Shown here: in pieces, positions 53,401 to 61,308 of the stretch
Layout of the letters: the number at the start of each line of letters is the position of its first letter
How positions within the stretch are numbered: the first letter of the stretch is position 1
NCBI GenBank assembly: GCA_007859745.1
Contig: SMLU01000003.1
Coordinates: 452,617 to 516,616 of the forward strand
Direction: 5' to 3'
Length of the DNA stretch: 64,000 nucleotides
Origin: Phycisphaerae bacterium RAS1
GTDB taxonomy: Bacteria; Planctomycetota; Phycisphaerae; UBA1845; Fen-1342
The notes under the pieces: generated by a model
Seen by the model: only the letters and a program-made list of their open reading frames with translations
What the model was told of the DNA's origin: nothing
Database searches by the model: none
Made by a program: the position numbers and the translations under genes

Positions 53401-53753
53401 GCGGTCATGCCGCTGGGCAAGAGCAGCGTCAGCTCCGGGTTCTTGACGTAAACCTCGTTTGGCGAGTCCTGCACCGGCACCCACGTGTCGCAGCGAAAGC
53501 GGTCGGTCGGCCGGCCGCTGTGCTCATCGTAGACGGTGAAAGAGATGCCCCCGCCGCCCGGAAGCGTGACGCCGTCCGCCACGTCCATCGCGGTCGGCTT
53601 CCCGCCGGCCGGTTGATTCGGAAGCGTCGCAGCCGCACCGCGCGGGCGGGTCTGCGGTGCGCCGCCGCCGCCGACCATCAGCAGGTAGACGATGACCAGC
53701 AGCGACAGGCCGCCGGCCGATCCCAGGAGCAGCGTCAGCTTCGACTTCGTCAC
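50466..53753 (-). CDS. Giant LptC-like protein with LptA/OstA-type repeats
   Basis: A 1095-aa protein, against about 190 aa for LptC in E. coli. The N-terminus is a single membrane anchor (residues 6-27). GISFTVYDEHSGRPTDRF ... ELTLLLPSGMTATISAEEGQ then matches the first strands of an LptC jellyroll. Further beta-jellyroll repeats resembling LptA/OstA occur later: AYPHAIQAAGSVMIRRGRTE and QSLSIDGDANLVVFTGDVQA with LQADRLTLYLQD. Low-complexity Pro/Ala linkers lie between. It would form the periplasmic slide for lipopolysaccharide between the LptBFG complex and the outer membrane. kdsC is 16 bp upstream, the same order as in the classic kdsC-lptC operon. Confidence 0.75.
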   Translation of the reverse strand: MTKSKLTLLLGSAGGLSLLVIVYLLMVGGGGAPQTRPRGAAATLPNQPAGGKPTAMDVADGVTLPGGGGISFTVYDEHSGRPTDRFRCDTWVPVQDSPNEVYVKNPELTLLLPSGMTATISAEEGQIMAERIQKSQGKPKMGWLRGDASIVIDRGTGADRSAPETRPSDLITIRMDRIEFDLELGRMRCPDSVRVVSVDYEIVGADLDLEFNRADNRVQQLRLDRGDHLVLRTAGTGFGGLFGAGRATATQPVAATMPAAQAAAAAAPKTAKKRGARPAGYRCVLTGDVVADQYIGEQRVGGLEADEIAITFDMGGSEDAALRRAPAASAPVAPATQASENEQRLVVHWRGPLVMTPADAPARPGPARRRFEAAGRRVSLEQGEGFVLCNRLEYFDETQQAWLYADGGRIEFGRGAALRATADSVYIDRRKNIVKLVGTIELDSAPSDSATPRANQPAGKPRPQGSTIRCEQWAELKLSDAHSESQPAASRPAGVDLARFDWARFAGNVRVGMSAQTLTSDELHVTLKPGQTFEQSLDVADARGNVRLAGERQSLQCARLHAEFAIHDGRAYPHAIQAAGSVMIRRGRTEVRGGRVEAELGPPVAAEGEVRDFALRTVDIFDRAELRDPENKVAARGSHIRAWFSGASELVRARVSGRDEQLGMVESSPYVVRGEQIDVDRGRQTVLVNGPSSLSFESRRGLSGAEHSKAQTINVAAAQSLSIDGDANLVVFTGDVQARSRSEQLQADRLTLYLQDAVEPAAAPPPASDTQSPSDEDVPPEITLRPDEIASAVLPSGLAACVRTALALSSFVPPDRAKPPEPAPTQRKEPTRVVAENAIVRTISASSDGAPPQTEAEIYAPNRLEADLLRRIITTAGQTVLLTTNRRLAGDAEAVREAAGAASSLIGGGPSQTAMQCDEGMTYTLGADGPNRRDLVLLSGGVRFVHRAGREMLNIEEVLPQLRGDSKSLAELKSRRTTLNCDRLECEFIAEPAADRGQAPGGAPLRLAWIMAGGSAYLRDQQGAGVREVIGETLEFSREAGLVRVRGSERSQARIYFENAATGQHDQPMVGNELVIDLKTNAVRAGPLQMEFHRP

Positions 53754-53769
53754 GCTGTGTTCATCTCAT

Positions 53770-54294
53770 TTATCCCCGAACATCCGCCGAAGACATCGTA
53801 AACCGCTGGACAACCGCGTGCCACCGACCGTCACGGCGCAGAAGCATCTCGACCGCCTCGCGAACCGCCCCGTGCCCGCCGGGCCGGTGCGTGACATACC
53901 GCGCCGCCGCCTTGACCTCGACCACGGCATTGGCCACCGCGATCGGGAACCCGCAAGCCCGCAGAACGCCCAGGTCGGGGAGGTCGTCGCCGATCGCGGC
54001 CACCTGCTCCAGCCGCAGCGAGAGCTCCGCCAGAATCCGCGTCAGATCGGCCAGCTTGTCGGGACTGCCGACAACGCAGTGCCGAATGTGCAGGTCCGCC
54101 GCGCGCTGCTCGCTGCTCCTGCCTTTCTTTCCCGAGATGATGACCACCTCGCCGCCGCTCTTGCGAAAAACATCGATCGCCAGCCCGTCCTGCGTGTTGA
54201 AGCCGCGCATGTCGCGGCCGTCGGAGTCGTAGTAGATGCGGCCGTCCGTCAGCACGCCATCCACATCCAGGCACAGGCAGCGAATATCATCCAT
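53770..54294 (-). CDS. kdsC: 3-deoxy-D-manno-octulosonate-8-phosphate phosphatase (KdsC type)
   Basis: A 174-aa HAD-family phosphatase of the capless C0 type. Motif I is CLDVDGVLTDG (8-18), motif II VIISGKK (about 50-56), and motif III with the Asp pair GDDLPDLGVLRACGFPIAVA (about 104). GGHGAVREAVEMLL closes the conserved region. It removes the phosphate from KDO-8-P to give KDO for lipid A core. Its place upstream of the LptC-like gene supports the assignment. The start is ATG 54294, close to AGGAT. Confidence 0.9.
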   Translation of the reverse strand: MDDIRCLCLDVDGVLTDGRIYYDSDGRDMRGFNTQDGLAIDVFRKSGGEVVIISGKKGRSSEQRAADLHIRHCVVGSPDKLADLTRILAELSLRLEQVAAIGDDLPDLGVLRACGFPIAVANAVVEVKAAARYVTHRPGGHGAVREAVEMLLRRDGRWHAVVQRFTMSSADVRG

Positions 54295-54410
54295 CCTGCA
54301 ATCCTGTCATGCTCCGCGCGTCGTCAGGACGATTGGCAGCGTGTTTCGGCGTCGCGCGGCATCCAACGCCGGGCCGCTATGATACACGCGGAAGCTCACT
54401 CGGTTGGATC

Positions 54411-55280
54411 ATGATCGGAACCGGCCCGCAACTCGATCTCGGCGGCTGCACCGCAACGCTGCTTCACGGCGGCAAGCTGCGCCTGGACGGCGGAGCGATG
54501 TTCGGGATCATCCCCAAGGCGCTCTGGTCGCGGGGCACGCCCTGCGACGAGCAGAACCGCATCCAACTCGCGTGCAACTGCCTACTGATCGAATGGCCCG
54601 GCTCAGCCCGGCGCGTCATCATCGAAACCGGCCACGGCGCCAAGTACACGCCCAAAGACCAGGGGCTGTTTGCCATCGATCCATCCACGTGGCTGGCCAC
54701 GTCGCTGCACGAGGCCGGCATCGACCAACACAGCATCACGGATGTCATCCTCACCCATCTTCATTTCGATCACGCCGGCGGGCTGACGTGCGGCGCTGGC
54801 GGACCGGACGAGACCCGCGTGCGGCCGACCTTCGCAAACGCCCGCGTTCACGTGCAGCGGCTGGAGTTCACCGACGCCCGCAGCAACTTCGGCATCATGA
54901 CCATGACCTATCGCGAGGAAAACTACAGCCCTGTCGACGCCGCCGGCGCGTGGCGGCTCCTCGACGGGGACCAGGAGGTCCTGCCGGGAATCCGCGCCCT
55001 GTGCACGCCCGGCCACACGCGCGGACATCAGTCGCTTCTGGTCAGCGGCCGGCAGCGCAGCCTGCTCTTTCTGGGGGACGTCCTGCCGACGGCTCAGCAC
55101 GTCGGCGCGCCGTACAACATGGCGTACGACGTGTTGCCGCTCGAGAATCGCGCCACCAAGCAGCGCATGCTGCGCCGCGCCGCCGAGCAGGACTGGCTCA
55201 TCGTGCTGGATCACGAGCCGCAGCAACCGCTGGTGCGCGCCGCGGCGGAGGGGCGCTGGTTTCGGCTCATCCCCGCGTAG
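54411..55280 (+). CDS. Metallo-beta-lactamase-fold hydrolase
   Basis: A 289-aa protein. I chose ATG 54411 (MIGTGPQLDLGG); longer readings have no site. The metal motif is HLHFDHAGG (HxHxDH, about 123-131), a second His is in CTPGHTRGHQSLL (about 202) and the third motif is FLGDVLPTAQH (about 224), followed by a DHEPQ histidine (about 265). The sequence fits the family of lactonases and related quorum-quenching-type enzymes. The substrate is unknown. It is divergent from kdsC and convergent with the STPK cluster. Confidence 0.9.
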   Translation: MIGTGPQLDLGGCTATLLHGGKLRLDGGAMFGIIPKALWSRGTPCDEQNRIQLACNCLLIEWPGSARRVIIETGHGAKYTPKDQGLFAIDPSTWLATSLHEAGIDQHSITDVILTHLHFDHAGGLTCGAGGPDETRVRPTFANARVHVQRLEFTDARSNFGIMTMTYREENYSPVDAAGAWRLLDGDQEVLPGIRALCTPGHTRGHQSLLVSGRQRSLLFLGDVLPTAQHVGAPYNMAYDVLPLENRATKQRMLRRAAEQDWLIVLDHEPQQPLVRAAAEGRWFRLIPA

Positions 55281-55337
55281 AACAGGCAGCGCTCGGCGCC
55301 GGGGCGCATCGGCGTCTCGCCGGTAGGCCCGGCGCGT

Positions 55338-55527
55338 CGGGTGGGACGGACGTCTGAGGCTGTGAACATCTGGGTGGGACGGGCGTCTCGCCCGTCCCTG
55401 CGGTCCCACGAACCGGCGAGATGCCCGTTCCTGATGCGGCCGGGACGGGCGAGACGCCCGTCCCACCCAATCACCGGGCGAGACGCCCGCCCCACCCAAT
55501 CACCGGGCGAGACGCCCGTCCCATCCG
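55338..55527. repeat. Family F repeat cluster, about five units
   Basis: GGGTGGGACGGGCGTCTCGC in direct orientation, then three inverted GGGCGAGACGCCCGTCCCAC-type units at spacings near 30 bp, plus one degenerate leading unit. A family B half (55303-55330) lies directly to the left. The cluster fills the gap between convergent genes. Confidence 0.85.
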
Positions 55528-55531
55528 ACTA

Positions 55532-56284
55532 TCAGTTGTTAGTGAACCGCCGCAGCACCGCCGCAATCGCTCCGGCGCTCGCCGCACGCTGCTCCGGGCG
55601 GTGTGCGAGCGCCGCCTCTGCAATAGCGTCGACCAGGCGCCGCCGATCCTCCGCAATCTCGCTGCGAGACGGCGCGGAGTCGAACCTCCGCCCCGTGAGC
55701 AGCTCGAAAAGCACCATCCCCAGCGAATACACGTCGCTGCCGATGCTCGTCTCGCCGGTAGCGCGCTGCTCCGGCGCCATGTAGGCCGGCGTGCCGATCG
55801 TCGCTCCCGCCGTCGCCGCCGCACCGATCCGCTCCGCCGAGCCGAAGTCAATCAGCTTCGGCACGTCGCCGGCGGCGATCAGGACGTTCTCCGGCTTCAG
55901 ATCGCGATGCAGAACCCCGGCCGAATGCAAAGCCTCGACCCCCGCGCAGATCTGCCCGCCCAGCGACACGGCCGCCTCGACGCCCGGCGGCCCGCTTCGA
56001 CCCAGCCGCGCGGCGAGACTCTCGCCGTCGATGAACTCCATGATCAGCGTGTGCCGGCCCTCGAGCACGGCGTACTCGAAGATGCGGCAGACGTTGGGGT
56101 GGTCAATGGGTCCAATCAGCGCCGCTTCATTCGTGAGGCGGGCGATCATGGTGGGATGCGCATTCCATCGGGGCAGGAGTTTCTTCAGCGCGACCTTGCG
56201 CGCCGTCGCCGCGTCGATCGCGCAGAAAACCTCGCACGTACCACCGGCGGCGACAAAGTGTTCGGCGCTCATCCCACCTATCAT
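55532..56284 (-). CDS. Small Ser/Thr protein kinase
   Basis: A 250-aa kinase domain with almost nothing else. ATG 56284 (MIGGMSAEHF) is taken as start; ATG 56272 is also possible. The glycine loop is degenerate (VAAGGTCEVF). The VAIK-type lysine is in KVALKKLLP (about 30-36), the catalytic loop HRDLKPENVL is intact (about 127-136), the DFG motif is LIDFGSAE and the APE motif is YMAPEQRA. It should be active. It has no transmembrane or sensory domain. It is the last gene downstream of the HlyD/M50 cluster; the family A pair between it and the M50 gene leaves co-transcription open. Confidence 0.9.
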   Translation of the reverse strand: MIGGMSAEHFVAAGGTCEVFCAIDAATARKVALKKLLPRWNAHPTMIARLTNEAALIGPIDHPNVCRIFEYAVLEGRHTLIMEFIDGESLAARLGRSGPPGVEAAVSLGGQICAGVEALHSAGVLHRDLKPENVLIAAGDVPKLIDFGSAERIGAAATAGATIGTPAYMAPEQRATGETSIGSDVYSLGMVLFELLTGRRFDSAPSRSEIAEDRRRLVDAIAEAALAHRPEQRAASAGAIAAVLRRFTNN

Positions 56285-56330
56285 GCAGCTTGGGAAGGCG
56301 GGCGGATACAGGTTGCGAAGGGAGCTCTTT

Positions 56331-56430
56331 TTCGGAACCCGCCGCGCCAAGCGGCGGGTTGACGATCGTGGAAGATCGGCGCCACACGTGCCGAGGACGT
56401 CAACCCGCCGCTTGGCGCGGCGGGTTCGGA
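56331..56430. repeat. Family A inverted-repeat pair, copy 6
   Basis: Arms at 56331-56365 and 56398-56430 with the common core, between the STPK gene and the M50/HlyD gene. Confidence 0.9.
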
Positions 56431-56469
56431 CGGGTTGCTTCCAACAACTGAGATTACGTCTGTAGCCGC

Positions 56470-58605
56470 CTACGATTCGCTCAGCTTGTTCGCAAACCTC
56501 ACCAGCCGCCTGTACAGCAGCCGGCCGATCGGTTCGGCCCGCGCGCTCAGCCGTGCCTGCCCGGTCACACCGTAGCGAAGCGTCTCGTCCGGCCTGTCCA
56601 GCCGGATCACCAGCTCGAAGTATGGCCGCGCCGCCTCCAGCTTGTCGGGCGCGACCGCGATGTCGCCGCCCGCCAGGTGCGTCAGCGAGGGGTGCGGCAC
56701 GACCCGCGATCCGGCGGGAGTGATGCGGGAAATCACGCCGCCCAGCCCGCGCTGCGGCCGGTCCGCCGGCCGAAATTCGACGCGGTCGCCGACCTTCGGA
56801 GCGGCCGCTGCGATTTGTTCCTCGGCCAGGACCGCGCGCACTTCCCACGCGCCCGAAACCAGCGTCGCCAGCTCGCCCCCTTCCGGCACGAATACGCCCG
56901 TGTTCGCGGCGTCCAGCGCGGCGACCACCTCCCCCGCCGCCGGCGCGCGAACATCCAGCGCCGCGATTTGCTGCGTCCGGCGGGCGAGCTCAGCGGCGGC
57001 GGCGTCCGCCTTGGCCTGCTCCTGCCGCGCCAGCGACGGCTGCTCGGCCAGGTAGGCGTCTCGCTGCAACTCTGCGGCGGCAAGCCGCGCCGCGGCCGCC
57101 AGTCGCGCTTCTTCCAGCCGGTCGTTGGACAATTCCGCCAGCGGCTGGGCGGCGGCCACGATCTGCCCGCTGGCGACGCGCGGCGCCGCCAGAAATCCGT
57201 TCGTTTCCGCGCGCACGACCGTTTCCACTTCGCGCCCCAGAACCGCCGGCGCGGTGATACTCGATCGAACCGGCACGAGCGCCGCCGCCAGCGGAAGGCC
57301 GACCATGACGCTGGCCGTGACCGCGATCGCCCGGCCGCGCACCGGCGCGCACTCCTCCGCCAGCCAGGCGTATTGCACCATCTTGCGGCCCATGCCCCAC
57401 AACGTCGTCACGACGAAGAGCGCGCCCAGCATCAGGCCGGCGAAATACAGTTTGGTGGCGATCAGGGCCGCGAGGCCGAGCATGATCATCACGCGGTAGC
57501 CGCTGGCCGCGACGCCGTAACCGCTGAGCACGACCGCCAGCCGCCGATCCGCCGGCGGCAGCGGACTGCGGACGCCCAGCGCGAAGCGCTTCAGCAGCGC
57601 GACGACGTACTGTGTCGCCCGCTGCCGCAGATTGGGAACTTCGAGCAGGTCGCTGGCGACGTAGTAACCGTCGTAGCGCATCAGCGGATTGATGTTGAAC
57701 AGGATGGTGACCACGCTGGCCAGGAAGATCGCGTTGTACGCGGCCGAGTTCAGCACGCCCGGCCCAGTCGCGGCCCAGACGAACACCGCCAGGGCGGCGA
57801 CGATCGACTCGAAATACATGCCGGCCAGGCAGATGATGATGCGCTGCAGCTTGCCGGGCAGCCCCCACGACGCGGTCGCATCCACGTAGGCGCAGGGCGT
57901 CCCCATGATGAGATACACGCCCATCTCCGGCACGTGCGCGCCGAAGTGCTTGCAGGCGTAGGCGTGGCCGAACTCGTGAATCGTCTTCAGCACGACCAGC
58001 GTCAGCCACATCAATCCCAGGTTCTGCGCCGCCAGGACGCCGTTCAGCGGCGCCCACGCCTCCTTGCCGTGCGCCAGCAGCACGCCGCCCGCGGCAAGGA
58101 CCAGGCACAGCCACAGCGCAAAAAACCAGCGCGAAAACAGCGGACGAACGAAGTCGACCGTGCGCGAAAGAAACGCATCCGGGTTCCAGACCGGGATCTG
58201 AAGAAACAGAACGCTCATCAGCCGGCGCTTGGTCTGCGATTTCTGCCTCGAGGTGAATCGCCTGTAAAGCAGCTTGTCATCCGAGAAAGGCAGTTGCAGA
58301 AAACCCATGCGGTGCAGCGAGAAGACGAACTGGTAGAACGGCTCCTCGTCGTCGCGCGTTGCGCGGCCCTCCGTGACGAGTTGCTCGAATACCTCGCCCA
58401 GGCTGCGCGCGGCGTCCAGCCGGCAGAGCACGTCATAGTCGCCCGGGTCGAAGCGGTGGCTCTGAAAGGTCAGCGGATCACGCAGGACGTACGCCGCCTG
58501 CCCGCGAAAAACGTGCCGCGTCGCCTCGAGATCGTGGCGCAGCGCGACGCGCACGGCCCGAAGCCGCTCGGCAAGTTTCGGCGGCGGTTGAGACGGGGCG
58601 CTCAT
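56470..58605 (-). CDS. PqqD-like / M50 site-2 protease / HlyD fusion
   Basis: A 711-aa protein from ATG 58605. Residues about 28-105 resemble the PqqD/RRE fold (VLRDPLTFQSHRFDPGDYDV ... LHRMGFLQL). The M50 core follows with the zinc motif HEFGH (210-214) and the third ligand in NPLMRYDGYY (Asp312), inside about eight helices. A later transmembrane segment (about 440-458) leads into a biotinyl-lipoyl/HlyD region: VVRAETNGFLAAPRVASGQI, a short coiled coil (490-540), then LDVRAPAAGEVVAALDA and a beta domain to the end. It thus couples an intramembrane protease to a periplasmic adaptor. It sits downstream of the GAF-HlyD gene in the same direction. Confidence 0.88.
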   Translation of the reverse strand: MSAPSQPPPKLAERLRAVRVALRHDLEATRHVFRGQAAYVLRDPLTFQSHRFDPGDYDVLCRLDAARSLGEVFEQLVTEGRATRDDEEPFYQFVFSLHRMGFLQLPFSDDKLLYRRFTSRQKSQTKRRLMSVLFLQIPVWNPDAFLSRTVDFVRPLFSRWFFALWLCLVLAAGGVLLAHGKEAWAPLNGVLAAQNLGLMWLTLVVLKTIHEFGHAYACKHFGAHVPEMGVYLIMGTPCAYVDATASWGLPGKLQRIIICLAGMYFESIVAALAVFVWAATGPGVLNSAAYNAIFLASVVTILFNINPLMRYDGYYVASDLLEVPNLRQRATQYVVALLKRFALGVRSPLPPADRRLAVVLSGYGVAASGYRVMIMLGLAALIATKLYFAGLMLGALFVVTTLWGMGRKMVQYAWLAEECAPVRGRAIAVTASVMVGLPLAAALVPVRSSITAPAVLGREVETVVRAETNGFLAAPRVASGQIVAAAQPLAELSNDRLEEARLAAAARLAAAELQRDAYLAEQPSLARQEQAKADAAAAELARRTQQIAALDVRAPAAGEVVAALDAANTGVFVPEGGELATLVSGAWEVRAVLAEEQIAAAAPKVGDRVEFRPADRPQRGLGGVISRITPAGSRVVPHPSLTHLAGGDIAVAPDKLEAARPYFELVIRLDRPDETLRYGVTGQARLSARAEPIGRLLYRRLVRFANKLSES

Positions 58606-58625
58606 GACACGCTCGAATTCAATTG

Positions 58626-58775
58626 AACCACAGAGGCACAGAGACACAGAGAAGAGGGATAAGGGGGAAAAGGGACAGAGGGCGCGCGGGGCCGCACCAA
58701 TCCCGAGCGCCCTAAATCCCCTGATCCCTCTATCCCGCTCTTCCGCATTCTCTGCGCCTCTGTGCCTCTGTGGTT
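58626..58775. repeat. Family I inverted repeat (AACCACAGAGGCACAGAG type)
   Basis: AACCACAGAGGCACAGAGAC on the left faces CTCTGTGCCTCTGTGGTT on the right, 58626-58653 against 58748-58775, across a 94-nt loop. The TCTGTGCCTCTGTGGTT word is a common intergenic repeat in environmental bacterial genomes. It separates the M50 and GAF-HlyD genes. Confidence 0.85.
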
Positions 58776-58785
58776 CTTTTTCTCT

Positions 58786-60696
58786 TCACAACCAGAAATT
58801 CAACCGCAGGTAGTCAATCGCCCGGTGCAGCGTCACCCACCATACGGCCCGCCGACCCAGATGGACCTTCGCCAGCCCCTCCATCCCCGGCCGCATCCAG
58901 TCCGTGTCGACCGCGATCTCGCCCTCGGCGATGTAGACGTTGCGCCCCTCGTGCGGCTCCGGCCGCGGGCGCACGTGCGTCAGGCGGAAAGGCTGCGTCA
59001 CCTCCGGACGAGCGTGGTTTGCAAATCGACCGGTAATGTCCCGTGAAAGGTCGGCCGCGATCGTCTGCGGCGCCCGCAGCTCGAGCCGCCAGTTGGAGAG
59101 CGGCGCCACCTCGAACAAAGGCGTTCCCTGCGGCAGCACCGCCCCGACGCGAGTCCGCATATCGCCGTTTACGACAACGCCGTCGATCGGGCTGCGAACA
59201 AGCGTCTGCTCCAGCCGCCGCTCGACGATTCTCAACTTCGCTTGCGCCAAGTGCTCGTTGGCTTCGGCCAGCCGCGCCTCTACCGGCGCGGCGGCCGCCA
59301 TGGCGCGCTGCCGATCCTGCTGGCAGACGGCAAGCTGCGCCCGCAGCTCGCCGGCCTGAAGCTCGGGCTCGCGCCGATCGAGTTCGCAAAGCACGTCGCC
59401 CGCACGCACGCGATCGCCGGCGATCGCGCGCGCGGCCGCCAGTGTGCCGTCCAGCGGCATGCTGACATGCCGCACCTCCGCCGGCGTCACCACGCAGGGC
59501 ACGGCGACGTCGTAATTCAGCGTGCCGAAGAAGAACCACGTCGCCGCCACCAGGACTACGCCGACCGCGATTCGCAGCGCGTGGCGCTCGGGCTGGGCGA
59601 ATGCCGCGACCCTTTCGTGCAAGGCGTCGCGCACGTGCCGCAGGACGCTCCGCCGCGCCGCCCGCACCAGCAGCAGCGCGCCCGCGTAGGGCTCGACGGT
59701 CGTTTTGATTTGCTCCAGCTCATCGGCCCGCAGCGGCTTGTCCGCCCGCCGGCGGAGCGACAAGACCGCGACGCATTTGTCGCCGGCCATGAGCGGGATC
59801 GACGCGACCGACGCGCCGCGCGCCGACTGCCGCCACTGGCGATGCAGACGATAGGCGGGCGCCGGCTGGTCATCGCTCGCGTCGATGTCGCCGCTGACGG
59901 CGCGGCCAAAATCGAGACACTCTTCCATGGCGGCCTGAATGCAGACAACGCCGGGGCTTCGCCGGCTGACATCGTCCAGACCGGAGATGGAGATGATTCG
60001 CACGCGCCGGCCGCTGACCAGGCCGAGAGCGACCAGCTCCCCGCCCAGCTTGTTGCGGAGCGTATTGGTGATGTTGAAGGCCAGTTCTTCGACGGATTCA
60101 AACGCCGCCGCACGCGCGGCCGCGTGGGTTGCTTCCTTCACACCGGCCTGACCCGCGGTCGCAGGCGCCGCGCCGACGCTGGCGGCCAGACACGACGTCA
60201 GGGCGGCCAGCGACTCGACCAGCGCCACCCGCGGACGGGCGTCGACGTCGGTGATCGGGGCGACCAGGGCCAGGGCGCCCATCGTCGCGCCGCCCTTGTC
60301 GAACAGCGGCACGGAAATCAGCGCGATGCGCAGCTCGGCTTGTCGAGCGCTCAGCAGCGTGGCGCGCGCCCGGCCCTCGGCCAGGGACTCCGTCAGATAG
60401 CGCTGCACGCGCTCCTTCCAGAAACCGGGGTTGGATCGGCCGCGATGACAGTCGTCCTGCATCACCTCCGCCCCGCTGCGCGCGTGGTAGGCGGCGTAGG
60501 GGCTGTCGCACGCCTCGGCGATGCAGCCCAGCGCCTTGCTGAAAAACGTGTGGCGCGTCGCGCAGGTACGAGCGAGCTCGGCGATCGCCGCGAACGGTCC
60601 GCCGCGCGGGGAGGCCGCGGGTGTCGTGGTCGCGGGGGTCGCTTGGGTCGCGGCCGGGGCCGCCGGCGTCATCGTAGTGATTTTCAGCTTGGACAC
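58786..60696 (-). CDS. GAF-domain membrane-fusion (HlyD-like) protein
   Basis: A 636-aa protein. A Pro/Ala/Thr-rich start is followed by two GAF-like regions: about 35-170 (IAELARTCATRHTFFSKALG ... ISVPLFDKGGATMGALALVA) and about 205-350 (ESVEELAFNITNTLRNKLGG ... IPLMAGDKCVAVLSLRR). One transmembrane helix (about 388-405) then leads to a HlyD region: VTPAEVRHVSMPLDGTLAAA, a coiled coil (about 460-510) and VRSPIDGVVVNGDMRTRVG. GAF sensing in the cytoplasm is thus joined to an adaptor outside. It pairs with the M50-HlyD fusion and the PilZ protein. Confidence 0.86.
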   Translation of the reverse strand: MSKLKITTMTPAAPAATQATPATTTPAASPRGGPFAAIAELARTCATRHTFFSKALGCIAEACDSPYAAYHARSGAEVMQDDCHRGRSNPGFWKERVQRYLTESLAEGRARATLLSARQAELRIALISVPLFDKGGATMGALALVAPITDVDARPRVALVESLAALTSCLAASVGAAPATAGQAGVKEATHAAARAAAFESVEELAFNITNTLRNKLGGELVALGLVSGRRVRIISISGLDDVSRRSPGVVCIQAAMEECLDFGRAVSGDIDASDDQPAPAYRLHRQWRQSARGASVASIPLMAGDKCVAVLSLRRRADKPLRADELEQIKTTVEPYAGALLLVRAARRSVLRHVRDALHERVAAFAQPERHALRIAVGVVLVAATWFFFGTLNYDVAVPCVVTPAEVRHVSMPLDGTLAAARAIAGDRVRAGDVLCELDRREPELQAGELRAQLAVCQQDRQRAMAAAAPVEARLAEANEHLAQAKLRIVERRLEQTLVRSPIDGVVVNGDMRTRVGAVLPQGTPLFEVAPLSNWRLELRAPQTIAADLSRDITGRFANHARPEVTQPFRLTHVRPRPEPHEGRNVYIAEGEIAVDTDWMRPGMEGLAKVHLGRRAVWWVTLHRAIDYLRLNFWL

Positions 60697-60719
60697 GACT
60701 TGTGCTCACGCTCGGGAAG

Positions 60720-60765
60720 TGCGGGCCTCCGGCCCGCCGGTGGGGGCGAGACGCCCGCACTCCCC
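60720..60765. repeat. Degenerate family F/G-like palindrome
   Basis: GCGGGCCTCCGGCCCGC is a perfect small palindrome; GGGGGCGAGACGCCCGCACT after it resembles family F. It lies between the PilZ and GAF-HlyD genes. Confidence 0.55.
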
Positions 60766-60795
60766 GATTTTTCCACAGGCAAGGCCTGCCCGGCG

Positions 60796-61218
60796 CTACA
60801 GAATCGACGTCTCCTGCGACTGCTCGATCTCCGGCAGCGACAACGGCATGAAAAACGCGAAGCCCACCTCGTAGGCGTCCTCGCGCAGCAGGTGACAGCG
60901 CACGCAACGCGCGAACGTGAGCGGGATATTCAGCGTCTTGCGGTCGAACTCGAGCCGATAGATGTCGCCGACGTGCATCGGGATCGGACAGAGAATGCGG
61001 CAGCCGCCCTCGGATACGTCGCCGGTGACGCCCTGCACCTTGAAATCGAGCACCTGGCTGGCGTTGCCCGACTGCAGCGTGACCTTGGCCTTGACCGTGA
61101 TGCGGAAGTGCGCCCGCTGCCGCCGGATTTCGTCGGGCGTGTTCTGCTCCAGCTCCTTGAGCATGTCGAACGCACGATCATGGTCGATCGCGTCATTGGT
61201 CTGTTCAAAATCGAACAT
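60796..61218 (-). CDS. PilZ-domain protein
   Basis: A 140-aa protein from ATG 61218, with GAGG eight bases upstream; two earlier starts (61227, 61245) are possible. The c-di-GMP motif RxxxR is in RRQRAHFRI (about 40-47), and the D/NxSxxG motif is DVSEGGCRI (about 77). The fold is a six-strand PilZ barrel, ending in LPEIEQSQETSIL. It is not fused to another domain, so it may act as a c-di-GMP-responsive subunit for the surrounding HlyD/M50 proteins. It lies between the two HlyD genes. Confidence 0.9.
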   Translation of the reverse strand: MFDFEQTNDAIDHDRAFDMLKELEQNTPDEIRRQRAHFRITVKAKVTLQSGNASQVLDFKVQGVTGDVSEGGCRILCPIPMHVGDIYRLEFDRKTLNIPLTFARCVRCHLLREDAYEVGFAFFMPLSLPEIEQSQETSIL

Positions 61219-61249
61219 CAGGCTCATCCTCAATTTCTGTGGCACGGCC

Positions 61250-61280
61250 GGGTGGCACGGGCGTCTCGCCCGTGTTCGCG
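61250..61280. repeat. Family F-like palindrome
   Basis: GGTGGCACGGGCGTCTCGCC followed by CGTG, a variant of family F. It lies in the 90-bp gap between the HlyD and PilZ genes. Confidence 0.55.
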
Positions 61281-61308
61281 CGAGCGCAACGCTCGCACCA
61301 CCGCGCCG

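Noticed and set aside
55338..55527. Family F units as a CRISPR array
   Set aside because: Units change orientation and the gaps are short and similar, which CRISPR spacers are not. Each unit is a palindrome of REP type.
14950..56430. Family A pairs as ordinary rho-independent terminators
   Set aside because: They have no U-run, and several lie upstream of genes (for example before sat and the PepSY-like gene) and not after them.
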